Assembly: GCA_928212115.1 (NCBI GenBank)
Contig: CAKMRJ010002223.1
Location: forward strand, 306,210,954 to 306,274,953
Direction of reading: 5' to 3'
Source of the DNA: Lactuca virosa
Lineage: Eukaryota; Streptophyta; Magnoliopsida; Asterales; Asteraceae
DNA length: 64,000 nucleotides
Part shown: positions 43,056-53,371 of the stretch, piece by piece
Layout: every line of letters starts with the position of its first letter
How positions within the stretch are numbered: the stretch's first letter is position 1
Notes under the pieces: model-generated
Database searches by the model: none
Told to the model about the DNA's origin: nothing
What the model saw: only the letters and a program-made list of their open reading frames with translations
Made by a program: the position numbers and the translations under genes

Positions 43056-45761
43056 TTGTGTTTTTCTCACTTAGCTTGTTTTGTGCAGATCAATATATCA
43101 GGTCTTGAATTTGCTAAAGTTCACAACTTGGCCATTTACCTAGTTGATCCTCCAAAGGCTCACTCCGATTATCAATTCATAGTCACTGTCTTAAGAAGAA
43201 GCTGCTTGTTCAATGCTCTCACCACCAGTCCGGTCATCTATCAACCATTGGTTAATGAGTTTTGGAGCAGCGCAGTTGTGGTAAAGGATGATGAGGGCAC
43301 AAAATATCTTGAAGCTTCTGTGCGAGGAAAGAAAATCTTGGTTACTGAACAAATCCTTCGAGAAACTTTGCAGATCAGTGCCACACCTGAATTCACAAAG
43401 GAGATTGATCAAGATCAGACTCAAGAGATTTTGGATCAAATGGGATACGAAGGGATTTTCCCTCCCACTCTCAAGAAATTATTGCCTCCGTACTGGAGAT
43501 ACGTAGCTCATATATTTGTGATCTGTATCTCCGGTCAGAAATCAGGGGCTGATGAAATCTCTCTGAACAACACCGGTGCAATTACTGCTTTAGCTTCAGG
43601 AATAAAGTTCAACTTCTCAAAGTTCATTTTGCACGAGATGATTCTGAACATTGAAGGAAACAAAAGAGATAAGTTCCTCATGTATCCAAGATTCCTTCAG
43701 TTAATCTTCAATGTCATGCACCCAGAGTTAGAAAGAGGAGGAAAGACCTTGGACCTTAAGTCTGTTGGTTCAAGTGCCTTTGGATTGATGAAGAAAAATC
43801 GAAAAGGAAAATTTACTATTGAAGGAAAGTATCCTCTGATCAAGTTTGGCATATTTGCTGAAGAGTGTGATCACTCTGAGTCTGATGATCTCTCAAGCCC
43901 CACAAAAACCGAGGATGTTGTTATCTCGGTTTCAGAGCATGAAAACGAAGAAGATCGTGTTCCTCCTGTTGCAATCGTGGCAGAGGAGCATGATCAACTG
44001 CAAAACGTGGAGGTTTAGAGTGATTGCAATGGAGATGGTAATGAAGAGGATGATGAATTTTTTGATGGAATGGATTTTTCAGGCTTTAACAATGAGGAAA
44101 ACCCCCTTAACCTTGGTCTTGAAGATGATGACTTTGGTCCAAGTTCAGATTTCATTGACAGGTTCCTTACAAGGGTCAATGAAGTTGTTCAATCAGCAAC
44201 AGAGACTAGGGTTGCTGATGAGACTCTCGAAACTATGCCTCCTACGACAAGATCGATGGTAGATACTTCAAGCCAAAGGGATGCAACTTCAAGGATTCCT
44301 CCCCTTGATTCTGCTATTCCTACATCTGTGCCATCCACAAGTGATCTGACACCGACACAAACCTCCCTGCCTTCTGTAAAAAGAAAACGACTCGATCAGA
44401 GGCAGGTAGTGTTTATTCAAGATCAAGCACCGCCAGCTCCATCCACAATCACCACCACAACAGTTACTGCACCACCTGTACTTACCCAACAAGGCCTAAG
44501 TACGATATATGAAACTGGAACTTCTTCCGCTGTTCAAGGATACTCCCCTACATGGCCTTCTCTAGATGAGGCCTCCATCCGTCTAGCAAGGCACTTGGCA
44601 CAACATAGTTCAGAACCTTCCTCACATGGAAAAGGGATATCTATTGACGAGGGTCATTCAGGGGATGTTGATCCTGTTGTGTCCAAGCTCAAAGAAGAAA
44701 TTAGCATTCTCAATCAGCAAAATATTGAGAAGGACATTTTGCTTGGTAAACATGATGTCGGGATCGCTGAGCTTGAAGTAGATAATGCATTGAAGTCAAA
44801 ACAGATTTCTGATTTTCAAACTAATCTTGGATCCTTGACTGCTTTCTACTTCGGCTTGAAGAACAAATTATTTGAAGCTTTTGGTGATAAGTTCCAGTCC
44901 TTGTTTCAATAGCCTCATGGTATTGAAGATCCTCTCACTGCTCCCGTTCGGCCTTCCGAAAGCGAAAATCCTGTTGTTCAACCACCCCCAAGAACAACAA
45001 GAATTGTCAATCAGTTTGAGAAAGAGCCTGTGAATGCCAATTCCTGGATCACAATTAAACATGGCAAGAGAATAGACACAGCTGAGAAGAAAGTAGGTTT
45101 GCTCTTCATGAAGAACTCAAATGATAATGGTAGAGCAAATGAACCTCAACTCACTGTGACAGATCTTGAAACAAGAAAATTTGGTGATCGATTTGGTGAT
45201 CGTATAGGGATCAAAATGTGGGCCTATGATCATGAACTTAAACTGTGGGCGGTTAAGAGAAATTCTGGAAATACAGAGTACTACAGAAGTATTCATGATT
45301 TCAACTCCTGGACAAAGGTTGATCTCGCTGAACTCTCAAGGGCTCCATTCCACAATCCTTCAAAGAATTCTAGTGCTTCCACCTTCAAACAGTTTTTAGA
45401 TAGACATGTCATGGATAATTTCCCCATGATGAAGACAGCGAAAGCCTTGGTTAGAAAAGACAAAGATATTCTTGATCCTGAAACTGAAAAACCGATGAAG
45501 ATAATGTTGTGGCCAGCTACAAACCAATTAAAGGAGATTCCAATCCCACAACATTTTCATGATGGATATCTTGATGATATGGATTTTTGGGCTTTTGATG
45601 ATGAAACTGCAACTGCATCCATAAAATTCAAAAACAGAGAAAGAGTTCTCAGGCTCGTTAGCGTTAAGGATCTTCTGAGATTCAGAGAGAGAGACATTCA
45701 CACTTTGGCCCGTCATCAAATCGTGTGTAGGAGGGAGATCATGGAGGCTTCTGCAAAATAA
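43056..45761 (+). pseudogene. Cop-H ORF3, large extra ORF with two in-frame stops
   Basis: One frame runs about 901 codons with only TAG at 44016-44018 and 44910-44912. The N-terminal third contains VYQPLVNEFW-type text (YQPLVNEFWSSAVV), ILVTEQILRETLQI, LPPYWRYVAHIFVICISG and KFLMYPRFLQLIFNVMHPEL, a pattern I know from hypothetical proteins attached to Copia elements in Asteraceae and from the 'putative plant transposon protein' families. A Ser/Thr/Pro-rich, acidic linker, a coiled coil (about 44690-44800) and a C-terminal domain from 45030 follow. No signal peptide or clear transmembrane segment is seen, so an envelope role is not supported. TTGTTTTGTGCAG at 43076-43088 is acceptor-like and in phase, so the true start may be in an upstream exon. 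Confidence 0.75.
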
Positions 45762-45885
45762 TTTACAGGAATGGTTGCCAGAATTATCAGGGATAGGCTC
45801 TGGATGGTATCTATGGGAAATTCTGACCTAAAGGCTGGTCGAAAAACCAAAAGATTGAATACAAAGTCTATGCTAGCCTCAAACC

Positions 45886-45896
45886 AAGGGGGAGAT
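45886..45896 (+). promoter_or_regulatory. Cop-H polypurine tract
   Basis: AAGGGGGAGAT (with one further T) directly precedes the right LTR at 45897. Confidence 0.85.
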
Positions 45897-46272
45897 TGAT
45901 AGGTCATAATATAGTGGTTTGGGCTAGGCATTCATCTTGTATAGGTCTTGGTAGGATTTTGGGCTTTGTAATGGTGTTTGTAGCTTGTTGTGTGGCTGTG
46001 TACAGCCGGACTCGTGTGTACGGCCGTACACCCTGTGTACGGCTGTACATGGGTGTACGACTGTACACGCGTGTACTGCTGGTGGTCCTATAAATAGGTT
46101 GTGTCAGTGTCAGTTTTAGGGTGATGTATGTGTGTGTATCCAAGGTGTACCTGACGTTTTTGCGATATTAACGTGTGCATGCTTGGTTTAATTTTTTTTC
46201 TACTCCTTTCTTATTCTGATTGATTGCTATCTGTTTGATCACTGATTTGGATCATAGAAATCCGGACTTATA
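45897..46272 (+). repeat. Cop-H right LTR
   Basis: 376 bp, same length as the left copy. Differences concentrate in the palindrome cluster (about 46003-46080). It is followed by ATATT, the target duplication. Confidence 0.95.
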
Positions 46273-46277
46273 ATATT

Positions 46278-46438
46278 AATATATTAGAACTTATAATATA
46301 TTAATAAATCATAAATAACCTCTTCTCAAATGTCCATCCTTTAGATTGTTCTAGTGCCATGCAACCCAAATGGACCATGCTACTCTCGGGTCAAGTAGAT
46401 ACCAATTATAGTTATGGACTTAGACATCTTATCCAACA
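46278..46438 (-). repeat. Cop-G 3' LTR, proximal part
   Basis: It continues the LTR interrupted at 33985 and ends CTTATCCAACA, the reverse complement of the LTR start TGTTGGATAAG. Confidence 0.9.
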
Positions 46439-46452
46439 GTCTCCCACTTGGA
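46439..46452 (-). promoter_or_regulatory. Cop-G polypurine tract
   Basis: The minus strand reads CCAAGTGGGAGAC directly before TGTTGG of the 3' LTR. Confidence 0.75.
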
Positions 46453-47214
46453 TAAGTCTAATAACTATAACTGCAAGTACGACTTAAAACACCGACTTGC
46501 AATCGTAGCTCTTAAAAGAATCTGTCGAACTGTGACGCTCCATTTTAGATAAGTGATCATATAATCCTTTGTTCTCAAGATATCTGTCGGAAAAATACAT
46601 GGAACAACGTCATACTTATTGTCCAGCTGTTTGTTTCCCGATTTCCGATTTGTTTGACATAGAACTTAATCCTCTAAGGACTAAAAGGAACAGATAAACT
46701 TCGACTCATATGCTTGTACTAACTACTCATCAAATTGTACACAACGGCACGTTTTATAGCATCAAGTTACTGAAGCGGTTTCGTACTATCAATGCACAAC
46801 CAAATCATAGTCAACAACTCATATCTCTTGGTTTGAAGACTTATATGATGTTATTGTCTCACGATCACTCGAGATAAATTCCATGAAGTGATACAAGTGA
46901 GCGTGGGTTTAATCCAATACTCAGACCTTATGAGCACTCATGAATGTTGCAGCAAACTTTGCTATGTCTAATACAATTCAGACAAATCCACAAGTCAAAT
47001 TCATGACAGCCTTGATTCAATACCTACTTCCAACGTATGATCGACTGTGGATAGTTTGAATAATATAATTATTCTGGAAGTCAAAAACATGCAAAGTGAA
47101 ACAATAGTAAATGATTGACACAAGATAGTAACACTACTTATAAATAAAAAGCACCTTTTATTTAAATCATCAAATGTCAATTACATTTCAACTATTACAA
47201 GTTTCAAGAGATAT
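46453..47214 (-). other. Cop-G 3' non-coding region
   Basis: AT-rich, no ORF. It lies between the RNase H stop at 47215 and the polypurine tract. No other structure was recognised. Confidence 0.6.
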
Positions 47215-48870
47215 CTAATCATTAAAACAAATATCGTCCTTCAGCCCGATGCGCCTCGCATGCTGTAAGTGTTTAACCCTACTCAGTCCCTTCGTGAGGG
47301 GATCTGTTGGGTTCTCCTCTGACGATACCCTCTTTGCTATGAGGAGTCCTTCTTCTATTCGATGTCTTATGAAGTGATATTTTCTGTCGATGTGCCTGGA
47401 TCTGCCATGATCCCTTGGTTCCTTGGCTAAGGTAATTGCACTCTTGCTGTCACAGAAAATCTCCATAGGCTCCTTTATGGCTGGTACAACTCCAAGGTCT
47501 CCGATGAAGTTCTTCAGCCATATTTCCTCCTTCGCTGCCTCGCTTGCTGCTATGTACTATGATTCGCACGTTGAATCAGCTAATGTCTCTTGTTTGGAAC
47601 TTTTCCAAGTTATTGCTCCTCCATTCAATGTAAAGACCCAGCCCGACTGAGAGCGGAAATTATCTCTGTCGGTCTGAAAGCTGTCGTCGCTATACCCCAC
47701 CACTCTCAAGTCATCACTCCCACCGAGGGTAAGGACCCAGTCCTTAGTCCCCCGCGGGTACTTGAGAATGTTCTTTACCGCAGTCTAGTGAGCCTTGCCA
47801 GGATTCCCCTGATATCTGCTGACCATGCTCAAAGCAAAGGCCACATCAGGGCGAGTACAAGTCATAACCTACATGATCGATCCAACAGCGGATGCATATG
47901 GTATTCAACTTATCTCAGCTATCTCAGCCTCTGTACTCGGACTCTGAGCCTTGCTCAGTTTGGCATTGCTCTGGATTAGTAAGTCACCTTTCTTGGAATC
48001 ATGCATGTTGAATCTCTTCAACACCTTATCCAAGTAGGTACTTTGACTAAGTCCAGTTAGTCTTTTACTCATGTCTCTCAATATCCTTATCCCCAGAATA
48101 TAAGCAGCTTATGCGAGGTCCTTCATAGCGAAACACTTCCCAAGCCAGGACTTAACCTCCTGCAAGGTTGGGATGTCATTTCCTATGAGTAGTATGTCAT
48201 CCACATATAATACCAGAAAGCTAACTATGCTCCCACTACCCTTGACATATACACATGACTCATCCTCGCTTCTCGAAAATCCAAACTCTTTGACCTTCTC
48301 ATCGAAACAAAGATTCCATCCGTGGGATGCTTGTTTCAATCCATAAATGGATTTCTCAAGCTTACACACTCTATTAGGGTACTTTGCATCGACAAAACCC
48401 TCTGGCTGACTCATGTAAACATCCTCAGTCAACTTTCCGTTAAGGAAAGTAGTTTTTACATCCATTTGCCATATTTCATAATCATGAAATGCAGCTATGG
48501 CTAGCATAACCCTAATAGACTTAATCTTCGCTACTGGTGAGAAGGTCTCATCATAGTCAATTCCCAGAGTTTGAGTAAAGCCCTTCGCAACCAGTCGCGC
48601 CTTATAAGTGTGTACCTTTCCATCCATGTCGGTCTTCTTCTTGAAGATCCATTTGCACCCAACTGTCTTACAACCCGGTACATTGTTAACCAAGTTCCAA
48701 ACTTGATAGTCATACATGGACTGAATCTCGCTATCGATCGCCTCTTTCCATTTAGCAGACTCGGGGCCTGCCATGGCTTCCTTGTAGTTGTTAGGTTCAT
48801 CCAAATTTATCAGTGTGCTATTATTGATAAATGTATCACCCACAGATGTTATATAAAAACCATATAACAC
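47215..48870 (-). pseudogene. Cop-G reverse transcriptase and RNase H
   Basis: Minus-strand 48870-48109 encodes RT: WKEAIDSEIQSMYDYQVWNL, VGCKWIFKKKTDMDGKVHTY, KARLVAKGFTQTLGIDYDE, QMDVKTTFLNGKL, YGLKQASHGWN and the intact catalytic LYVDDILLIG. A stop at 48109 and frame changes follow. RNase H is recognised in fragments to 47466-47215, whose end reads EIFCDSKSAITLAKEPRDHG, SRHIDRKYHFIRHRIEEG and KGLSRVKHLQHARRIGLKDD, a tail common to this group of plant Copia. Stops and frameshifts in between make it non-functional. Confidence 0.9.
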
Positions 48871-49117
48871 AGGTGGAACACTAACTCTACTGGAACGCCT
48901 CAGAGGTATGGACTCGTCAGTCGGCTCAACAGGAGTTTCCTCCTCAGGTTGATCGCTAGTGTTTGAGGTTCCTTCGCCGCTTGACTCTTAAAGTTCTTCA
49001 AGATCAATTTTCCTCCCACTATCTCCTTGGTTTATGAGCTCTCTCTTAAAAGACTCCTCTCCTCGCAACGAAGAAAACATTATCGTTCGGTCTGTAGAAG
49101 AGATAACCAAAGGATTT
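48871..49117 (-). pseudogene. Cop-G linker between integrase and RT
   Basis: Frame-broken translation on the minus strand still reads SFKRELINQGDSGRKIDLEE and PVEPTDESIPLRRSSRVS, typical of the acidic Copia linker ahead of RT. Confidence 0.6.
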
Positions 49118-49954
49118 CTATGGGTAGCCGGTGAAAATACACCGCTCACTCTGAGGTTCAAGCTTTTCGTGAGTCTCGCGCCTCATGAAAGCCTCGCAAC
49201 CCCAAAATGTGATGTGGTCTAACGAGGGAACCTTCCCTGTCCACATCTCGTGAGGTGTTTTGGCAGCCTTCTTAGTTGGGACTAGATTAAGGATATGGAC
49301 GGCATTCTCTAAGGCATACCCCCAAAATGAGATAGGTAACAAAGCTCGACTCATCATGGAACGAACCATGTCCAACAAGGTTCGATTTCGCCTCTCAGCC
49401 ACACCATTAAGTTGTGGTGTCCTGGGTGGCGTCAATTGTGAAACAATCCCACATTCCTTAAGATAGTCAAGGAACTCGATACTAAGATACTCACCACCCC
49501 GATCGAATCGGAGCATCTTTATCTTCCTGCCCAGTTGATTCTCCACTTCTTGTTTAGACTCTTTGAATTTCTCAAAGGTTTCTGCCTTATGCTTGATTAA
49601 GTAGACATAGCCATATCTACAGTAATCATCAGTAAAAGTCATATAGAAGTGGTTAGCATCCCTTGTGGCGGTTCTGAAGGGCCCACATACATCGATGTGT
49701 ATGAGATCCAACAAACCTTCACCCCTTTCACAAGTACCAGTGAAGGGTGATTTAGTCATCTTTCCAAGTAAGCAAGATTCGCAAGTGACAGCCGACCTTA
49801 AGTCGAATGACTCCAAAACTCCAGCCTTTTGGAGTTGGCCTATGCGCTTCTTGCTGACATGTCCAAGACGACAATGCCACAAGCATGCCTTATCCAATTC
49901 ATTGGAAGAATCAATGTGCAACACATTATTTCCTAAGTTTTCTACAACCATCAC
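49118..49954 (-). pseudogene. Cop-G integrase
   Basis: On the minus strand, LWHCRLGHVSKKRIGQLQKA and CESCLLGK form the zinc-binding part. IHIDVCGPF, FDRGGEY and NGVAERRNRTLLD hold the D, D and E of the catalytic core. HEMWTGKVPSLDHI with FWGCEAFMRR and SERCIFTGYP closes the conserved part at 49118. The open frame has lost its link to gag-protease upstream. The integrase inserts element cDNA in the nucleus. Confidence 0.9.
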
Positions 49955-51108
49955 AGTTTCATATACACCATTACAAGGTAATGCTTAAAAATAAAAGACA
50001 CCATTCTAATAAGCATTAATAGCACCAATTTTATTATCAAATGAAAAACTAAAACCTTCCTATTCCCCATGATCAAGTTTATCTTCTCGTGCTCCACATC
50101 CTTACTTCCTTTTAGGCTCTGCACATCAGAAAAAATGTGAAATCCACAACCTGTGTCAAGAACCCAAGAGTTAGAATGTGATGAGTTTTTAGATAGAATA
50201 GTATAAATACCTGCATGGGTGGGTTTAACCTTCCCATCCTTGACATCCTGCAAGTATTTGGGGCAGCTTCGCTTCCAGTGCCCTTTCTCATGACAATAGA
50301 AACACTCTGCTTCCTTAGGAATGGAAGAGGGAGCAGCAGAACTAACCTTGGTTCCACCTGAAGAGGATCCATCAAGAGACTTTCCCTTGCGGCTCTTTGA
50401 GGGAGCCTTCCTCTTCTTCCCTTTCCCTTGTCCAATTTCCAGAATAGTGGCATTTTCAGTAGGAGTATAAACAACATTGTTACCTTTGAGACCACTTTCG
50501 GCAGTCCTCAAAAGCCCTTGAAGTTTGTTAGGTGTGACCTCCTCCTTGTTTATATGATAGGTCATACGGAACTGATCATAACATGGAGGTAAGGAGTGTA
50601 GAATTATATCTATAGCCAACTCTTCAGGGAAGTCCACATTTAACTTTAGCAACCGGTCCACAAACCTTTCCATTTTCTGCAAGTGGCCCGTGATGGGTTC
50701 ACCATCCTTCATCCTTGTTGTTATCATGCAAGAGATGATTTCATACCTCTCTTGACGAGCACTCTGATGATATCTTTCCATCAGGTCCTGGTGCATCTCA
50801 AAATGGTAGAAGTCCTCATAGGACTTTTGGAGTTCAACTGTCATGGTGGCCAACATGATACAAGACACCTTGGTGGCATCCTTCCCATGAGTCCTAAACT
50901 CAACGATCTCCTCAGGAGTAGCAGAAGACTCATCGATTTCCTTAAGCTCCTTGTCTAGGAGACATTCCTTGTCCTCATAGTGAGTGACCATCCTGATGTT
51001 CCTAATCCAATCACTGAAGTTGGAACCATCGAAGATGACTCTCCCACACAAGTTCATGAGAGTGAAGGAGCCAGTAGGGTTTGAGCCAGAAGCAGTGTTA
51101 GAAGACAT
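49951..51108 (-). pseudogene. gag: Cop-G gag and protease
   Basis: I place the start at ATG 51108 (MSSNTASGSNPTGSF), which follows an acceptor-like TTTCTTTTCAG, although the frame is open 29 codons further upstream. Gag text includes FDGSNFSDWIRNIRMV, YEIISCMITTRMKDGEPI and FPEELAIDIILHSLPPCYDQ. A single zinc knuckle CFYCHEKGHWKRSC lies near 50300. Protease reads WVLDTGCGFHIFSD, the Copia active-site pattern, after which the frame runs out of homology near 50040. It would make the particle protein and its processing enzyme. Confidence 0.88.
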
Positions 51109-51888
51109 CTGAAAAGAAAGAAAGACAAAGTTTAGATTAGATAAAGAGTCCTTAATATAACACCCAAAAGAAATATTAAGGCTAGGACCCAACACAATAT
51201 TTTACAATTTGGAAGAGGGATGCCGTAATCCAACTTGCAAAATATTTGAAGGTAGGTAAATGACGATTTACCAATTTTCACCATGAAAAATGAAATTGCT
51301 ATTAAGTTTTAATAGGATTGAAATTCCTAGATCCTTTGAGATTCATTGAACAATTCAAAGGCATGTTTAAATCTCGATTATGCCCTTCAGGTTTGTGACT
51401 TGGATACCGAGGATCACAAACAAGGTGTGAATAACCATGCAAAATGTGCTTGGTACTCTCGACTTTATCACCCAATCAATGTGCCAGTTAACCACACACA
51501 CTCCATTGATCTTATAATAAACATCGAGTCACCCTTTGCCACCCTTACTAGTCCAAGTTAATGTGCCGGTTAACCACACACGCTCCATTAACGACTTGGC
51601 AAGGTGCAAAGTGCAATTTTCATGGATTAGCATCAATTTCACATTTTCCTAAAGTAACTAAGATTGGGAATTTAATAAAACATTTAGTTACTTAATTATT
51701 ATCATTATACTTTAACGAGAATTATAGTCCTATCCTACCCGTTCCGCTAACGACCCTCCCCCAGTCAAGGAAGCGGTGGGTGAGAGTGGACACCCATTAA
51801 GCCACCATTTTATAGGCAGTAACCTTATACCCCCTTATAAACCGGCTTTGTGAATAAGGCCTACTAACGGTAATACTGACTTGATCTT

Positions 51889-51890
<2 letters not shown>

Positions 51891-51958
<68 letters not shown>
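51891..51958. repeat. (TA)n microsatellite
   Basis: About 34 TA units in the Cop-G leader. Confidence 0.95.
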
Positions 51959-51962
<4 letters not shown>

Positions 51963-52456
51963 AAACTTATAATACTATAAAGTATAAGGGTTGAATTTTA
52001 AACTTTTAAAATTCTAGGGTTTGGAATTAAAGTATCTTCAGTGACTTTACAAATTCCAAAACTTGAGGGCAAGTTTTGAAACTATTCAAAATCTTTCATT
52101 TCCATAACTTATGAGTTTTAATGACTTTTATGAAAAGACTTTTGGTTTTCCATAACTTGAGGACAAGTTATGGAATCCATTAAAATATATTTAGATCAAC
52201 AATTAAACTAACAGAAAGTGTCAAATAATTTCTATGATCTAGCAAAACTCATAAGCAAAGATAATTCACATCAATAATTTTCAGGAAATCATATAAACTA
52301 ATATGAATCTTGAAACTTTGACAATTATCTTTTAATTTGACAAGCATGATCATTACCTTATGAAAAACAGGTTTCATAGATCAAAAACACTTTGGGGTAA
52401 TGATCCTAATCTAATTTCTTGCCAAAAGTCGAAGTTCTGCCCCCTGGAGCACCAAC

Positions 52457-52545
52457 TCGGCGAGTACATGAACTGTACTCGTCGAGTTGGTCATTTAACA
52501 AAGGGACTCGACGAGTCACCCAGTGGACTCGGCGAGTTCACTGGA
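52457..52545. repeat. ACTCGNCGAGT palindrome cluster in a Copia leader
   Basis: CTCGGCGAGT, ACTCGTCGAGTT, GACTCGACGAGTC and GACTCGGCGAGTT occur within 89 bp, directly next to the Cop-G PBS. Confidence 0.9.
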
Positions 52546-52617
52546 CAGAAGGCAGAAATTTGATTTTTTTTACTTTGAAAACCAATATAACATCAAGTAT
52601 AATAGAAAACAATTCTA

Positions 52618-52630
52618 GGCTATGATACCA
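52618..52630 (-). promoter_or_regulatory. Cop-G primer-binding site
   Basis: The minus strand reads TGGTATCATAGCC, one mismatch from the usual Met-tRNA site, one base after the LTR end. Confidence 0.85.
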
Positions 52631-52631
52631 C

Positions 52632-53366
52632 TGAAGGGTTTGGAGCATCCTAACAACCTTAAGGTGCACATACAACCCTAAATGCTTTGGATCTATGTTT
52701 TCTCTAATTAACATGCAAATGATTTTCCAAAGCATTGTCCTAAATAGCATACAATCATGGGTACTTGTATAACAAAAATCTAGTTAAAAGACATCTTTTC
52801 TTGTTGCTTGATTCCTTAAGAGCCTAGCACCCCAAATGTGATGCCTCAAATGTTTCACACAACACCACCAACAATGGAGGACTTGAGAGAGGATCACTTG
52901 CTGCACAAATTCGGTTAGCACTCTTCTAAGCTCACTTAGGTGCCGATTTTTATAGCTAAGGGGTTTCTTATATAGTGTGACAAAACTAGGGTTACACCAT
53001 GTAAACCCTAATGGGCATGACCTTCCATATTCCTTAGGCTCCATGGGTTTAAACCGCCATGGATCATCATGGATCATTGGCCCACACCATAAGAATGAAT
53101 GATATACCAAATCAACCCTTATATTTAATTAGTCTCTTTTGATCACAAAATTAATTCCAAATTAAATTCTTGATCAATACTAATTAAATAATATGATTTC
53201 ATATTACTATATTAGAACTTATAATATATTAATAAATCATAAATAGCCTCTTCTCAAATGTCCATCCTTCAGATTGTTCTGGTGCCATGCAACCCAAATG
53301 GACCACGCTACTCTCGGTTCAAGTACATACCAATTATAGTTATGGACTTAGACACCTTATCCAACA
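52632..53366 (-). repeat. Cop-G 5' LTR
   Basis: 735 bp. On the minus strand it runs TGTTGGATAAGG to AACCCTTCA. The 3' copy, reassembled from 46438-46278 and 33985-33372, is about 775 bp with small indels. Confidence 0.92.
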
Positions 53367-53371
53367 GTTTT

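Larger units (their letters stand above)
33986..46272 (+). mobile_element. Cop-H: SIRE-like Copia element with third ORF
   Basis: LTRs of 376 bp (33986-34361 and 45897-46272) begin TGATAGGTCA and end ACTTACA or ACTTATA, with TSD ATATT. PBS is 34364-34376 and PPT 45886-45896. gag, protease-integrase-RT-RNase H and a large third ORF (43056-45761) follow in order, for 12.3 kb in total. The protease text WYVDSGCSRHMTGD and the extra 3' ORF fit the SIRE/Maximus side of Copia, though the LTRs are short for SIRE. By eye the two LTRs differ at about 17 positions, many of them in the palindrome cluster. Stops and frameshifts are present in all genes. Confidence 0.92.
51109..52617 (-). other. Cop-G 5' leader
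   Basis: Non-coding, AT-rich, 1.5 kb between PBS and gag. It contains a (TA)n tract at 51891-51958 and, at 52457-52545, four ACTCG(N)CGAGT-type palindromes otherwise characteristic of the Gypsy LTRs in this window. Short direct repeats such as GTGCC(A/G)GTTAACCACACA lie at 51481 and 51561. Confidence 0.65.
33372..53366 (-). mobile_element. Cop-G: Copia element on the minus strand, split by Cop-H
   Basis: On the plus strand it starts TGAAGG at 33372 and ends CCAACA at 53366; the flanks carry GTTTT at 33367-33371 and 53367-53371. It sits inside the RNase H of Gyp-B. Read on the minus strand: 5' LTR 53366-52632, PBS 52630-52618, leader, gag 51108, protease, integrase, RT, RNase H to 47215, PPT 46452-46439, 3' LTR 46438-46278 plus 33985-33372. 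Without Cop-H it is about 7.7 kb. Gene order with integrase before RT is the Copia signature. Stops and gaps between the ORFs show decay. Confidence 0.92.

Noticed and set aside
43056..45761. Retroviral-type envelope gene in Cop-H
   Set aside because: No signal peptide, transmembrane segment or cysteine pattern is visible; the text instead resembles plant transposon-associated proteins.
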